Below are positions 11,806-22,151 of a stretch of DNA of 64,000 bases, piece by piece. Origin of the DNA: Podarcis raffonei (lineage: Eukaryota; Chordata; Lepidosauria; Squamata; Lacertidae); assembly GCF_027172205.1 (NCBI RefSeq), contig NC_070605.1:26530304-26594303 (forward strand), given 5' to 3'. The position numbers and the translations under genes are program-made. The notes under the pieces are model-generated. The model saw only the letters and a program-made list of their open reading frames with translations. It was not told where the DNA came from and did not search any database. Each line of letters begins with the position of its first letter. The first letter of the stretch is position 1.

Positions 11806-13728
11806 CTATTTTTTGGCACTTTCATGATATGTGGCTGTTTTACCTGTTGTCCCTGCTAGGCTCCGGTAACTTGCCCGGTGTACAAGCACTTTAGAAACTG
11901 GGATTTTTGTTCTAGGGATCTCACTTTTGGTAGGCTGGTGGTGTGCAAGATGATGGCTATTATTGGTATCTGGGCCATGACTGCCATGTGGCGACGTAAA
12001 ATGCTTGATACTGATGGGTATCTTGGAGTCCTTGAGTGAAGTTGTATGGGTTTTGACTGGGCATGTTGTTGTTACTGGAGACAGTGGCTTGCAACAAGAC
12101 ACAGCGGTGACGTCTTCTGCAGAAGTAACTGTGGCTGTGTTTTCATCTGGATCAGCATACAGATCATAGAGAGCATCCCCACTGTAGCTGTCCCTGGGAA
12201 TTACCTCTTTCTGGATACTGTTGGCATTGTCCTCCTCTGGCCCAGGTGTTGTGGAATCCCAATAGCCTTCGTCGCTGCTGGGGATGGCTTCCTGTGGCTC
12301 CTTTTCCCTACACTTCTGGTCATTCTTGTGGCTGTGGTGAACCGGAATCTGGTTGAAACCAATGTGCTTCCCAGTTGTTGATGCATCCTGAACCTTTTTG
12401 GTACAACCGCCACCTTTGGAGCCCTCGAGGGATTCTTTCCCTCCCCCCGGGGTCTCCTGCGGCTTCTCCGCTTGCGACAACACATCCCAGAACTCTGGGG
12501 CGCACGTGTCCCCCACCTGTTCAGGGCTGGCCATCTCCTCTCCTCCTCCTTGATAGGTCACCACGCTGGGGGGCTTTTTGGAAGCCCCCGCTTTGCCAAC
12601 CCCAGGGGCGCTCTTGTCGCTTCCACCTGCGCCACCGCCACCGCCGCTGCCCACGTCCTCCTCCTGGTCGGCAATAATGTCCCCACAGCCTGTAAGAGAG
12701 TCAAAGCTTTTCAGTGAAGTCACGTCAGCAAACATCAAACAAATACGGTCAATGGACGGCTCAGAGGGTGGATCAAGAGAGGAAGGGTCAGGGGCTGCCG
12801 CCGCCGCCTCTTGGCTGCGTTCACACTCGGGTTCAACAGGGGGGGAAGGCTCGATGGGGATGTCACCTGTTATGGCGCCGTCCTCCTGGGTCCCTGGGCC
12901 ATCGCCATCTCCGGGGGGCGGCTCGGGGCAGCTTTCCTGGATCCCAGGCTGGATCCCAGGGGGCTCGGCTCCCAGTGGTGGTAAGGTACGTGGGGTGGGC
13001 TCCCTGGCACCAACGTCCTGCTGCTCTTGGGTGGGCACGGCCTCAGCGCTGGGGTGGGCCAGCAGCAGCATCTGGTCCCCACTGGCCACCCCAGAGGGGG
13101 TCTGGGGGGCTGCTGCAGCAGTCGCCGCCGCCGGGGGTCGTGGCGCCTCCTCTTTGATGCACTCCAGGCTGGCCGTGAGGGAGCCGGGCCTGAGGTGGCT
13201 GGCCTGTCCCTCAGCGCCGTCTCCGGCCTCGTCCTCCTTGCTGGGCTTGTCCCTGCGGTGCCACCTCATGCTGTTGAAGAGCCCCTTCAGCCCCCCGCGC
13301 CCTTTGGGTCTCTCCCCTTTGCCGCCTTCGCCCGAGCGGCCGTTTTTGCGCAGCAGAGAGAAGAAGCGGTGGGACTTGCTCGCCGCCGAGCAGGGGGAAT
13401 AATCCTTGGGGGCTCCGCCGCCGCCGCCGCCAAACTGGTCGTCCCCTCCGCCGCCGCCGCCGCCTCCTCCCGGTTCCTCCTTCTTGCCGCCTTCGAGCAC
13501 CACCTCGGCCAGCCCGTCGTGGGTCTTGCTCCTCACCATGCCCGGCTGCCCTCCGCCCGATTCCCCGCCTTTGCCTTTGCCGCCGCTCCTCACGCCGAAG
13601 ATGCTGGGCATGGCGCCGCCGGACTTCCTGCGCTTGAACAATTTGAAGGCGGTTTTGTTGAGCTTGCCCGATGGCGGCGGCTGATCGCCCACCGCGCTGA
13701 GCTCGGCACAGTCGCCGTGCACGTCCAT
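11806..13728 (-). CDS. AMER2: APC membrane recruitment protein 2
   Basis: A 640-residue adaptor protein of the AMER/WTX family. Family members bind PtdIns(4,5)P2 at the plasma membrane, recruit APC, and dampen Wnt/beta-catenin signalling; AMER2 is mainly neural. Seen here, numbered from the ATG at 13728: a basic N-terminus at 21-46 containing KLFKRRKSGGAMPSIFGV; two glycine runs at about 87-105; FFSLLRKNGR at 122-131; LKGLFNSMRWHRRDK at 147-161; SLTASLECIKEE at 183-194; the signature block starting DRICLMFADVTSLKSFDSL at 327; EFWDVLSQ at 412-419; SSDEGYWDSTTPGPEED at 484-500; DSYSGDALYDLYADPDE at 513-529; and a conserved tail at 605-640 with PRTKIPVSKVLV, ending in SAKK. The coding region is one exon, close to the human length (about 670). 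The start is the first in-frame ATG and sits in GCCGCCATGG; the frame is open upstream to a TAG near 13900 but has no ATG. I recalled the human protein from memory and the match is unambiguous. Confidence 0.96.
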   Translation of the reverse strand: MDVHGDCAELSAVGDQPPPSGKLNKTAFKLFKRRKSGGAMPSIFGVRSGGKGKGGESGGGQPGMVRSKTHDGLAEVVLEGGKKEEPGGGGGGGGGDDQFGGGGGGAPKDYSPCSAASKSHRFFSLLRKNGRSGEGGKGERPKGRGGLKGLFNSMRWHRRDKPSKEDEAGDGAEGQASHLRPGSLTASLECIKEEAPRPPAAATAAAAPQTPSGVASGDQMLLLAHPSAEAVPTQEQQDVGAREPTPRTLPPLGAEPPGIQPGIQESCPEPPPGDGDGPGTQEDGAITGDIPIEPSPPVEPECERSQEAAAAAPDPSSLDPPSEPSIDRICLMFADVTSLKSFDSLTGCGDIIADQEEDVGSGGGGGAGGSDKSAPGVGKAGASKKPPSVVTYQGGGEEMASPEQVGDTCAPEFWDVLSQAEKPQETPGGGKESLEGSKGGGCTKKVQDASTTGKHIGFNQIPVHHSHKNDQKCREKEPQEAIPSSDEGYWDSTTPGPEEDNANSIQKEVIPRDSYSGDALYDLYADPDENTATVTSAEDVTAVSCCKPLSPVTTTCPVKTHTTSLKDSKIPISIKHFTSPHGSHGPDTNNSHHLAHHQPTKSEIPRTKIPVSKVLVHRASYRSLAGTTGKTATYHESAKK

Positions 13729-13808
13729 GGCGGCGGCGGCGGCGGCTGCCTTCCCCTCCTGCAGCTCCCCGCCGATGCCTGGTTCCGTTCCCTCGCTCGC
13801 TCGCTCGC

Positions 13809-13823
13809 TCACTGACAGCCTCC

Positions 13824-13854
<31 letters not shown>

Positions 13855-13883
13855 GGCCGCCGCTGCCTCCTGCCCGTCACCAT
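13809..13883 (-). promoter_or_regulatory. Upstream ORF with polyglutamine run in the AMER2 leader
   Basis: On the minus strand an ATG at 13881-13883 in the context GCCATGG (G at -3 and +4) opens a 24-codon frame ending in TGA at 13809-13811. The peptide begins MVTGRRQRRP, continues with nine glutamines encoded by nine CAG codons, and ends RGGCQ. It closes 80 bases before the AMER2 ATG and is out of frame with it. If the transcript starts near 14100, scanning ribosomes would meet this ORF first, so it could restrain AMER2 translation. The ORF is visible; its use is inference. Confidence 0.5.
13825..13854 (-). repeat. (CAG)n/(CTG)n trinucleotide repeat in the AMER2 leader
   Basis: An uninterrupted CTG run of nearly ten units on the plus strand, read as CAG on the AMER2 sense strand. 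It supplies the polyglutamine codons of the upstream ORF. Runs of this kind are prone to length change. Confidence 0.9.
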
Positions 13884-14126
13884 GGCAACCCCGGCACGGC
13901 TAAGCAGCTTTTACTCAGCCCTAGGCCTGGGCCTGCGCCAGGCCTCCGCCGCCGCCGCCGCCGCCGTCCATCCGCTCGCTCCGCAGCCAACCTGAGCTGT
14001 TACAGCAGCCCACAATCAAAGCCAGAAAGCGGGGATGGCGGGAGGGAAGGAGGGGCGAAGGGAGAGGCGACTCCCCCCTCCCCACCCCACCCTCCGCGGC
14101 TTTCCAAAAGCGGGGAGGGGGAGGGC

Positions 14127-14134
14127 TTATATAA
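14127..14134 (-). promoter_or_regulatory. TATA-like box upstream of AMER2
   Basis: The minus strand reads GTTATATAAG across 14126-14135, an isolated AT-rich motif inside GC-rich promoter sequence. Standard spacing would put transcription start near 14100, about 370 bases before the start codon. Candidate only. Confidence 0.4.
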
Positions 14135-14250
14135 CTTAATCCATTTGGGGCTGCTGTGACTGCGGCTGCTCGCTCGCTTAGCATATGCCTGGGCAGGGAC
14201 GGAGGGAGGGGGCTGCTTTATTTGGGGCGCATGAGGAGGCTGTTGCTTAC

Positions 14251-15711
14251 ACACCAGAAGTATTGGGAAGCAGGGGGTATGTGGATCATCCACCAGCACA
14301 ATTCCTTTCCTCATGCTTTTAAGCTCCTGTTTTATTCTCTCCCCAGCACCTGGCTTCTTTTTATTTAAAGGAAGAGGTGGTGGGGCTGAAGCCTTTCTTC
14401 ACTACAGCACACCCTCAAGTTTCCCAACTCCATTTTGGGGGGGAAAGATACTCTGCATATGCTTGAAGGCACTTTCTCAGAAGGAAGCCTGAGCGTTAGA
14501 AAAGAAACCGAAAGGGTCAGATCCAAATTGCATGCTGGAAACCCTTTTAAAAAGCAAGCATTGCAAAGAGGGCATGCATCTCATGTAGCCAGAAGGATGG
14601 AAACAAAGGGTGCATTTTATTACACAGCAAGTCTAATAAACTGGGCAACTTTCATGGGGTCTGGTGGCATTCCTTCTTCAAAAGCCTTTCAGAGATAGGT
14701 TTCCCTACAACCTAGAACACATTTCAGCATCAATAGCCAAATGCAGAAAGAAAACATTCAGGATTTTCAAATCCTCTGCCCATGTTGCTAGTAAGGATGT
14801 GAAAACAACTTCTCAGTTCATCAGAAATTTCTGGACCAATTAAAATAGTTTTGGTGTGCATAAATAGTCCAATGTTAGGTACAAGTACAGTAAACAACAG
14901 CAACCTGTACAGATAATACAAAAAGTAATTTGATTCAGAGCTCAGTCCTGTTATCCTCCAGAGTTAACAGCAGCTGGTGGGGAGGGCTGCATCAGGAGAA
15001 TAATGCAGGAGAAAGAGTTAACCACCCCTCCCCCTAGGCTTACTTCTCCAGTCACTGCTTCTTCCCCCATGACGGCTTTAAGATGAAAACAAAAATGTCA
15101 GGAAATCCAGTCACAGATCTCTCATGTGACACTGACAAAGTCCTTTCTTGCTTACTCTCCTGAACAGTTACGGGCCAGCAAACTCTTCCAGAACATTTTG
15201 CATCCACAGGATGTCGGCTTGAATAACTCCCACAAGGCATACTTGTGAATTTTTTCCTTGTGAATGTTTTATCCATGTAACTTGTTCAAAAATGAGATCT
15301 GAGGCTAGATTTCTACGTATTTCTGATAGATGTAATCATTTCTGAGCAAACTGGGGGGATGAAACATTCCTGTGAAACGATTTTCTCCACTATCCACTAC
15401 ATGGAACAGCTGCATTGGGTGTGGCCCTGGAGATATGTAGGAACGCGTCCTTTTGGGAAGTTAGTCTCCTGAATTCCTTTGTATTCCCATCTTCATAGGT
15501 TGCGTGACAGACTATATTTGCAAGAGACCATATCAGACCCATTATCATAACCAATTATCAGCTGCAGTATCCCTGCCCAAAGAGCTGCTTACGCCATATC
15601 AAAAATGCAAGCTGAGATTACTGCTTCTATTGTTCTGTGTAATGAGAATCACGAATGATTAAATAACATTTAAGTACCACAGAAGAACTTATCTTGTGTT
15701 TTAATACCCAC
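14251..15711. other. Intergenic DNA upstream of AMER2, no recognised feature
   Basis: About 1.45 kb of single-copy-looking DNA between the AMER2 promoter and the first transposon to its right. It may hold proximal regulatory sequence. No coding region or repeat family is recognised. Confidence 0.5.
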
Positions 15712-15998
15712 TATGCTTAATGCACTCACTGGAAGGACAGATCGTGAAGCTGACGCTACAATACTTTGGCCACCTCATGAGAAGAGAAGACTCCCTGGAA
15801 AAGACCCTGATGTTGGGAAAGATGGAGGGCACAAGGAGAAGGGGACGACAGAGGATGAGATGGTTGGACAGTGTTCTCGAAGCTACCAGCATGAGTTTGA
15901 CCAAACTGCGGGAGGCAGTGGAAGACAGGAGTGCCTGGTGTGCTCTGGTCCATGGGGTCACGAAGAGTCGGACACAACTAAATGACTAAACAACAACA
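15712..15998 (+). mobile_element. Bov-B (RTE-clade) LINE, 3' fragment
   Basis: An open stretch at 15720-15989 (89 codons) encodes the C-terminal end of the Bov-B polyprotein. Its features are LQYFGHLMRREDSLEKTL near the start, RRRGRQRMRWLDSV, and a final VHGVTKSRTQLND before TAA. The DNA then ends in the AACAACA-rich tail typical of Bov-B. The copy is 5'-truncated to under 300 bp, as most are, but the remaining frame has no stop, so it is fairly young. Bov-B is widespread in squamates and is the presumed partner of Sauria SINEs, copies of which lie at 35592, 41902 and 57205. Confidence 0.88.
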
Positions 15999-17215
15999 TG
16001 CTTATGGCCTACTATGCTAACTGTGGACAATATATCTTCCAAGCTGAAGATCTTGAAGTGGTTGTTTACAAAATTCTAACTACCACAAATATTGTGCATA
16101 TTCCAGTGGTTTCCAACCAGGGTGCCATGGCACCCTGGGGTGCCTTGAATGGTGGTCAGGGGTGCCACGGGCAACACTGTCCTCTGTCTCTCTTTCCTTC
16201 CTTCCCTCCTCAGATGCCCTCTGGCATCTCTGCCTCCCAAAGACTTGCATAGCTGTTTGTTGCAGCAGCCCTGGCTACAAGCTCCCCAGGCAAATGCTGC
16301 CTCTGGGACTGGTCAGGGGGTGCTGGGTGCCAGGAGCTGAGGCAGCCTCAGAGTAAGCAAGCAAGCAGGCAAGGGTGCCCAGCTAGCCAGTCCACCAGCC
16401 CTTGCTGTTGGGAATAGACAGACAAGTCCTGGGCCCCTGTGGGACAGTGTGAGGAGGCACCTCTCTTTGGGGCAGGATGGGGGCAACTCAGAGACCAGGG
16501 GGCAGCAGCAGCTGCCCGGAAGACTCCCAAGGATGGGGAGAGGAGATGAGGCTGAGGGACCACTCCACAAGGGAGGGTATTTGAAAAAAAGCAAGAGGCT
16601 GCCAGCTGCAGGCAAGGGGTGATATAACTGGGCTCCTGGGTGCCACAGGGACCACAGAAAAAATGTAGTTGGTCAAGGGATCCGTAGACTCAAAAAGGTC
16701 CACCTGGCATATGCCATAGAAAAGCTGACAATCAGTTAAGTGACAAATTCTATTGGCAATGCTTTGTCTGGTCACCACTTTTAACAGCTAGCATGTATTT
16801 GCATTAATGCATTTGGTATAGGAGGAATGCAAAGTAGTGATTTTGCCTCCTGGTCATCTCTATGCTTCCAGCAAACCACTAATGAATACTCTATTCATAC
16901 AGTTGTTCAGGTACTGGGTCAAGGAAAGCTTACTTGCCAGAATGAGAGTGATAACAGATGTAGAGAACAAACAGATGAGCTGACAAACCCATCAAGTCAT
17001 AACATTTTCATTATTTTTAGTGTATACGTCATGTTGTCTCCGTCATTGCTTAGTGATTCAGAACAAAGTTGTTACATAAGCAAATAAAATGTAACATTCA
17101 TGGAAAATAGAGAAAACATATTTACTTCAGAAGTTGAATGTTGGCGGCTGGTAGTCATGCAATGCAAAAACACTGTGCACCTGGAGGAGAGGAGGAAAAT
17201 TGAGTGTGATGTTTT
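15999..17215. other. Intergenic DNA, possibly including an old hAT-like element
   Basis: From about 16103 the sequence CAGTGGTTTCCAACCAGGGTG resembles a hAT-family left end, followed by about 550 bp of GC-richer sequence with doublets such as GGTGCC. I could not find a matching right end or an 8-bp duplication, so this is not called as an element. The open frames are short and opposed on both strands. Confidence 0.3.
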
Positions 17216-17455
17216 GGTATTATTATTATTATTATTATTATTATTACATTTATATCCCACCTTTCATCCAAATAGTTCAATGTGGGGTACGTGGGTCTCC
17301 CCATCTCCATTTTATCCTTACAACAACCTGTAAGGCAGATTTGGCTAAGAGACTATGCTTGGCCAAATATCACCCAGTTACTTTCATGGCTGAGTGGGGA
17401 TTTGAGGCTTGGTCTCCCAGGACCTAGGCCAAATCTCTAACTGCTGCATCACACC
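17216..17455 (-). mobile_element. tRNA-derived SINE with LINE-like tail, degraded
   Basis: It reads on the minus strand. At the left is an ATT/TAA run and TTTATATCCCACCTTTC, the reverse of a 'GGTGGGATATAAA' tail. In the middle is 'CACCCAGTTACTTTCATGGCTGAGTGGGGATTTGA', a typical body segment; at the right is a weak tRNA-like head ending in GCATCACACCG. A better-preserved relative is at 36036-36262. Confidence 0.6.
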
Positions 17456-20142
17456 GACTTGTGTTGCTTACATTTTTACCTTTCTTCTCAGCCAAACATG
17501 ACTCCTAAAACACCTTATAGCAAGATCAAACCATGACTAATCATGCATTATATTTTTAAAATACAGTGTAATTTTAAAAAAGAATGAGATCACCTCAAAA
17601 ATGCTATAAATAGTATCAGCACCACTAAACAATCAGATAACAAAACTCTCCTAAAAAGAATGGTTTTTGTCAGCCCCCTAAACATGCAAAATGCGTAGCC
17701 ATCCAGAAATCTTAAGGCAAGATACCACAAGGGAGAAAGCATTTTTTTCTGGTTTGCCACCTGTAACTCAGTAGTGGCCCAGGCACCCACAAAATTTTAA
17801 ATGAGGGGGCTGGGCCACGTCAATATTCCACAGCCAGACGGGCTCCATTGGGCCCTCCTGCTGCTGCGATGGGCTCTGGTGGGCTCTCCTGCCGCTGCAG
17901 TGGTCTCCAGCAGGCCTTTTGGAGGGTGTGCTGTGGCTTCTCCCAGCTAGTGATGTCATGCATGGCACACTGGGCATCCACCATGTTGGGCAGATCCCAA
18001 CACACCTGGTGGGCAGTCACTATGTGGTGGGGGGAAATTGAATTGTCTGAATCCATGTTTGGTCAGAACCAGGGATTTCCATAGTTTAGTGGCCTTGTAT
18101 TACGCTAGAAGCAAGTTGTTTTTAATCAGTATAAGGAAAGTTAAACATCAGGTATAGGATAACAAAATGGCAATCTTGGGTTGTGATCCTGAATACATTT
18201 TCTTACAAGCAGTTGAACAGAAATCAATGGAATCCCATTTCTGTGCTTCCAAGTTAATGGGTCAGTGATGTGATGTTTAATTGCTGCTATTTACGGAATT
18301 TCTGAGGGCATTAAGAGATGTGATATAAGCAAATATTTGCAATAAGTGTACAAAGTGTAATAAATGGCGTTCATTCTATCTATGGGGGCAACTGCAAGAT
18401 CCTTTAATGCAAATAGTTTTTGTGTGCGTAATAGGAGTATTTATAGAGTGGTAATGTTGCTCCATGTTATTAGCTATGGGGAACTATGTACATCTGAAAT
18501 CTGGGTCAGAGAGTGTGCTTTGTAAATTTGCCATAGGGCTTGTTTTTTATTCTCAAGGAAGAAAAGGCTTCTGATGTTAGGTCCAGAGGTCTAGCATTCG
18601 TTGCTCATTGCCAGCAACCCACCCACAGCTGCCACATTACATAATGCAGATATTCACACAAAACCATTCTTTCAAAGCTCAAGTAAACAGAAGCCCATGC
18701 TGGAAAAGCGAACAAAAAAGGCTTACAAATCTAGCTGGAAGAAACTGCACAATGTAAGTAAAAGTTTACAAATGACGAAACCTTATTGTGCAGCATTTCT
18801 GTCTGATGGTGTATGGGAGGATTAAACGGCTCGAAATCTCATGAAAAAGGTTGGTTTTCTTGTGATTGTGCACAGACACCAATGCTACTACCTCCAGGTC
18901 TGGGCTCCAGCAGGTTCCTATTGGTGGTGGCAGTAGGAGTGGTAATATATTATTATGATTATTTACCACTTTTAAAAAGAAAACTCAAAGCAACTTACAA
19001 TATAATACAAAAACCAAAACCAATATAAGACTAAAACAAAATAAAAGCTAAGTACATTCACATACCTAAAAGGCAGTCTAACACATCCAGTGTCATGATC
19101 TAAGTCACGTTGTCATTGTGAGCAACCCAGAATTTTAATTATCAACACTACTGCCTATGTCAGATGCAAGAACTGTATGTGACCCTCCAGACAGCTCTGT
19201 CTGGCCCTCAGAATTCTCCCCAGACTGGTCCTGCTACACCCCCCCAAGTATTTTTGCCTGGCTAGCAAGTGTCATTGAATTGTGAGAATGCCTCTTGCTT
19301 GTCTGGGTGAAGGATATGGACGACGAGTGTGTGCATAAAATTAGCCTAATGTATACAAGATAAACTTTACATTCTTTGCTTTGTCTACTTTTGCCTCTGG
19401 CCCCACTTATCACTGGCATGTGGCTCATGAAAGCTTGCTCAGATGCAGCCCTTGTATATTGGAGTGGGGAATGCTTTTCGGCTCAAAGTGTTGTTCCAGG
19501 GCATTGTGGGAAATTTAAACAATGGGCAGCTCCCAGGCTCAGCTGCCCAGAATGGGAAGCTCGTCTCCAACATCAGTGGTGGGCTCAGCCAAGGCTCTTT
19601 GCCCCCACAGCTGCCCTTGGATGCCAGGTATGGATGCCAGCCCTGATATATACACAAACAGATCTGTGCCATATCAGTAAATGGTGCTAAGATGCGTGCA
19701 CAAAGCAATCCATCCAAGGAAGGTCTCATCTACATTGATATGGAGGTTTGTGGGGAGTTTGGCTGTGGCTGTCCAGCAGTACCCTTTTTTGGGCCACACC
19801 CTATTGCTGTCCACATCAATGTCTGCTATCAGTTCCAACTGCTAGTTTCAGAAAGGTCAGGTGACTTCAGCAGGCGCCTGCTGCCCATTCATGTGTCCTC
19901 TCCCCTTGGGTCCAGACTGCACAACTGTCCCAAGAGAGAGCACAAGGCATGTGAAGACAAGAAATGACAGCAAGGAATTTCTGGGGGCCAACAGTGGGTT
20001 CCCATCACAGAGGGAGCCTTGGCAGGTGCCCAACGATGCCTACCTCTGAAGCTGGCCCTATCTGCTAAGGCGCAATGGAGGGAAGACACTAAATCAATAA
20101 AACACCTTTTGTATACATACACACAAAGAGGTTCTCTTCTAT
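17456..20142. other. Intergenic DNA, mostly unrecognised
   Basis: Contains a GC-rich patch at about 17770-18060 with repeated GGGCTC/CTGCTGC motifs and no convincing frame, a probable LINE 3'-tail remnant on the minus strand at about 18940-19090, and otherwise single-copy-looking DNA. No coding region is recognised. Confidence 0.4.
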
Positions 20143-20465
20143 CTTATAGAATCATATAATTGAGTTGGAAGGGACCCTGAGGGTCATCTAGTACAACCCC
20201 CTGCCATTCAACCTCTGCTTTAAAACCTTCAGTGAAGGAGAGTCCACTACCTTCTGAGGGAGTCAATTCCTCTGTCAAACAGCTCTCACGGTCAGAAAGT
20301 TCTTCCTGATGTTTAGCCGGAATCTCCTTTCTTGAAACTTTAATCCATTAGTTCATGTCCTATCCTTTGGAGAAAACAAGCTTGCTCCATCTTCCATGTG
20401 ACAGCCCTTGAGATCTTTGAAGATGGCTATCATATCTCCTCTCAGTCTCTTCTTTTCCAGGCTCA
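20143..20465 (-). mobile_element. CR1 LINE, 3' fragment
   Basis: The left end reads TAGAATCATATAATTGAGTTG, the reverse of the CR1 terminal repeat region. It continues through GAAGGGACCCTGAGGGTCATC and GTTCTTCCTGATGTTTAGC, to TCTCCTCTCAGTCTCTTCT. This is the standard CR1 3' region in reverse. It is 5'-truncated and mildly diverged; a better copy is at 34668-35458. Confidence 0.85.
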
Positions 20466-20842
20466 ACATAAGTATCTTTTATGTCCCTTTTCAATTGTCT
20501 GCTGAGGACAAGCTCTGAGATGCAATTTGGTTAGGAAAACAGAAAACAACAGAGAGGATTGTTCTGGGTAGGAGAGCTGGCCTTGCTCTGATGATAGAGA
20601 GAGTTGAAAGACTTGGGTCTGTCTCAACCACTTTAAGGAATTTGGCACGTGTCTCTAAGTAAGCTGTATTTTAGCCTGTTACTATTATTACGATAATGAT
20701 GATTTGGTTTGTATTTCAGATATTTGGTCCATAAGTCATTTAAGGGATTTAAACACTAATGTGGGTACCTTTAATTGGGTCCAGAAATGAATCGGCAGCC
20801 AATACAGCTGCTTTAGAACAGAAGTTATGTGGGTTCTAAATG
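20466..20842. other. Intergenic DNA, nothing recognised
   Basis: Short single-copy-looking stretch between a CR1 fragment and a small hAT-like element. Confidence 0.5.
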
Positions 20843-21007
20843 AATCTAACCAGTGCTTTTTTTCTAAAAAAAAAGTTTAGGGGGTACTCTCATTTTCCTA
20901 CTCATATTGAAATACTGCCCCCCCCAGTGAGGCCAAACTTAGATTCACAAAATGTTTAGGGGTACGCGTACCCCTGTGTACCCCCAGAAAAAAGCACAGA
21001 ATCTAGC
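20843..21007. mobile_element. Short hAT-like MITE with 8-bp target duplication
   Basis: The body is 20851-20999 (149 bp). Its ends are CAGTGCTTTTTTTCT and, on the other strand, CTGTGCTTTTTTCT. Flanks AATCTAAC (20843-20850) and AATCTAGC (21000-21007) agree at 7 of 8 bases. The interior holds a GGGGTACGCGTACCCC palindrome and C/G runs and is non-coding. A similar left end occurs at 23455. Confidence 0.7.
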
Positions 21008-22052
21008 AGTAATAACCTTACAGGGTTGTTGTTCAGAGCATTCTCCTCACAGACTTAAAATCATCAGAGCAGTTTAACAACCAGTCCTGCTTCCCAGGAA
21101 CACTTGGAATTGTAGCTCTGTGAGGGGAATAAGGGTCTCCTAATAACTCCCAGCCCCCTCCATCTTTTCTTCTCAGCATCCATTGTCAATGTCCACTGAG
21201 AGCCCTGCTGGATTCTCTCTAGTGGGTCTGCTGCATGGGAGACCTTGGACCAGATGCTGTCCCTTGGTCCAACGTACCTCACATAGTTGTTGTGAGAGGC
21301 GAAATTGAAAACTATGTGTCCTACCCTTGGCTCCTCAGAGGAGAAAAGGATAAGAATGTAATAAAGAATATTCCATATAATGAATATTTGTTCTACAGTC
21401 AACCAGCCTTCCTTCGTGGTTCCTGACCTAAAGGGAAATATTGAAACATCAATTATTAGAAGTACTTCTTCTCCTGAATTCCCTCCTTCCGGCAACACAG
21501 TGTGTGTATTGTCTTAAAATTAAACACCCGTTCAAAATATTTTCCTGAAGGGTGGGACTTGCTTCTAATTAATATGGCCATGTATTGACCTGCTACATTT
21601 TATTTAAACTCTCTCTGATTAATCCTTCCATAGCACTGTATATATTGCGACTGGACCCTCTAAGAATGTGCAGTACCCAATCTTAGATTTATTTCCATAA
21701 GGATTATTTACCAGTGTTGGGATTTTAATTTCTTTCGTCTACTAACTAGATGGGGAAAGACAAATGGCTAAACCAAACAAGTAAACAAATCAGAACCCGG
21801 GAGATACAATCTGCTTGGTTCTTTGCATGGCTGCAGTGCTAAAGAGTTATGTAAGGACAAATCACTCCCTTAGGAATGACTCTTTGCTATACATCCTTGC
21901 TTGAAAAAGTGGAAGACAGCCCCTTGTGTTATATATTGTACTGTCATTCATGTTAAGGTCCTCCTCTTAATGGCTTCTTCCAATAATATATATCATAACA
22001 ACTACTGTGTACCTGAGTATGAAGATACATATACATATTTTATGAGGTTAGG
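21008..22052. other. Intergenic DNA with weak palindromic-repeat trace
   Basis: At about 21060-21160 the phrase 'ACACTTGGAATTGTAGCTCTG' resembles the palindromic elements at 22053, 44328 and 51230. The rest is unrecognised. Confidence 0.35.
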
Positions 22053-22151
22053 TCACACTCTTATGCCACTTTTAACAGCCATCAGAGGGGTAAGCTACAG
22101 TTCCCATGAGTCTTTGGGGGAAGCCATGGCCATTAAAGTAGTGTAAGAGTG
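22053..22151. mobile_element. Short palindromic MITE-like repeat
   Basis: The ends CACTCTTATGCCACTTTTAA and, on the opposite strand, CACTCTTACACTACTTTAAT form an inverted pair. Inside is 'CTACAGTTCCCATGAGTCTT', then TGGGGGAAGCCATG. Related longer copies are at 44328-44450 and 51230-51430. Family not assigned. Confidence 0.6.

Larger units (their letters stand above)
13729..14105 (-). other. AMER2 5' leader (predicted)
   Basis: Sequence between the chosen start codon and the start site predicted from the TATA-like box at 14127-14134. It contains a CAG repeat, a strong-context upstream ORF and poly-GCC runs. I see no splice sites that force an upstream intron, but a distant non-coding exon cannot be excluded. 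Confidence 0.4.
12450..14250. promoter_or_regulatory. CpG island over AMER2 promoter, leader and 5' coding region
   Basis: A block dense in G, C and CpG (many CGCC/GCCG runs and CCG/CGG trinucleotide tracts) in an otherwise AT-rich window. It covers the 5' half of the AMER2 coding exon, the leader and the upstream promoter. CpG-island promoters are usual for vertebrate developmental and neural genes. Limits are estimated by eye. Confidence 0.75.

Noticed and set aside
12578-13815. Long plus-strand frames (up to 274 codons) opposite AMER2
   Set aside because: They are antisense shadows of a GC-rich, stop-poor coding exon; the minus strand has the recognisable protein.
13921-14314. Minus-strand frames of 87 and 104 codons upstream of AMER2
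   Set aside because: Low-complexity proline, glycine and serine sequence in promoter DNA with no family resemblance.
16103-16680. A hAT-like element starting CAGTGGTTTCCAACC
   Set aside because: No right end or target duplication could be found, so only the start is suggestive.
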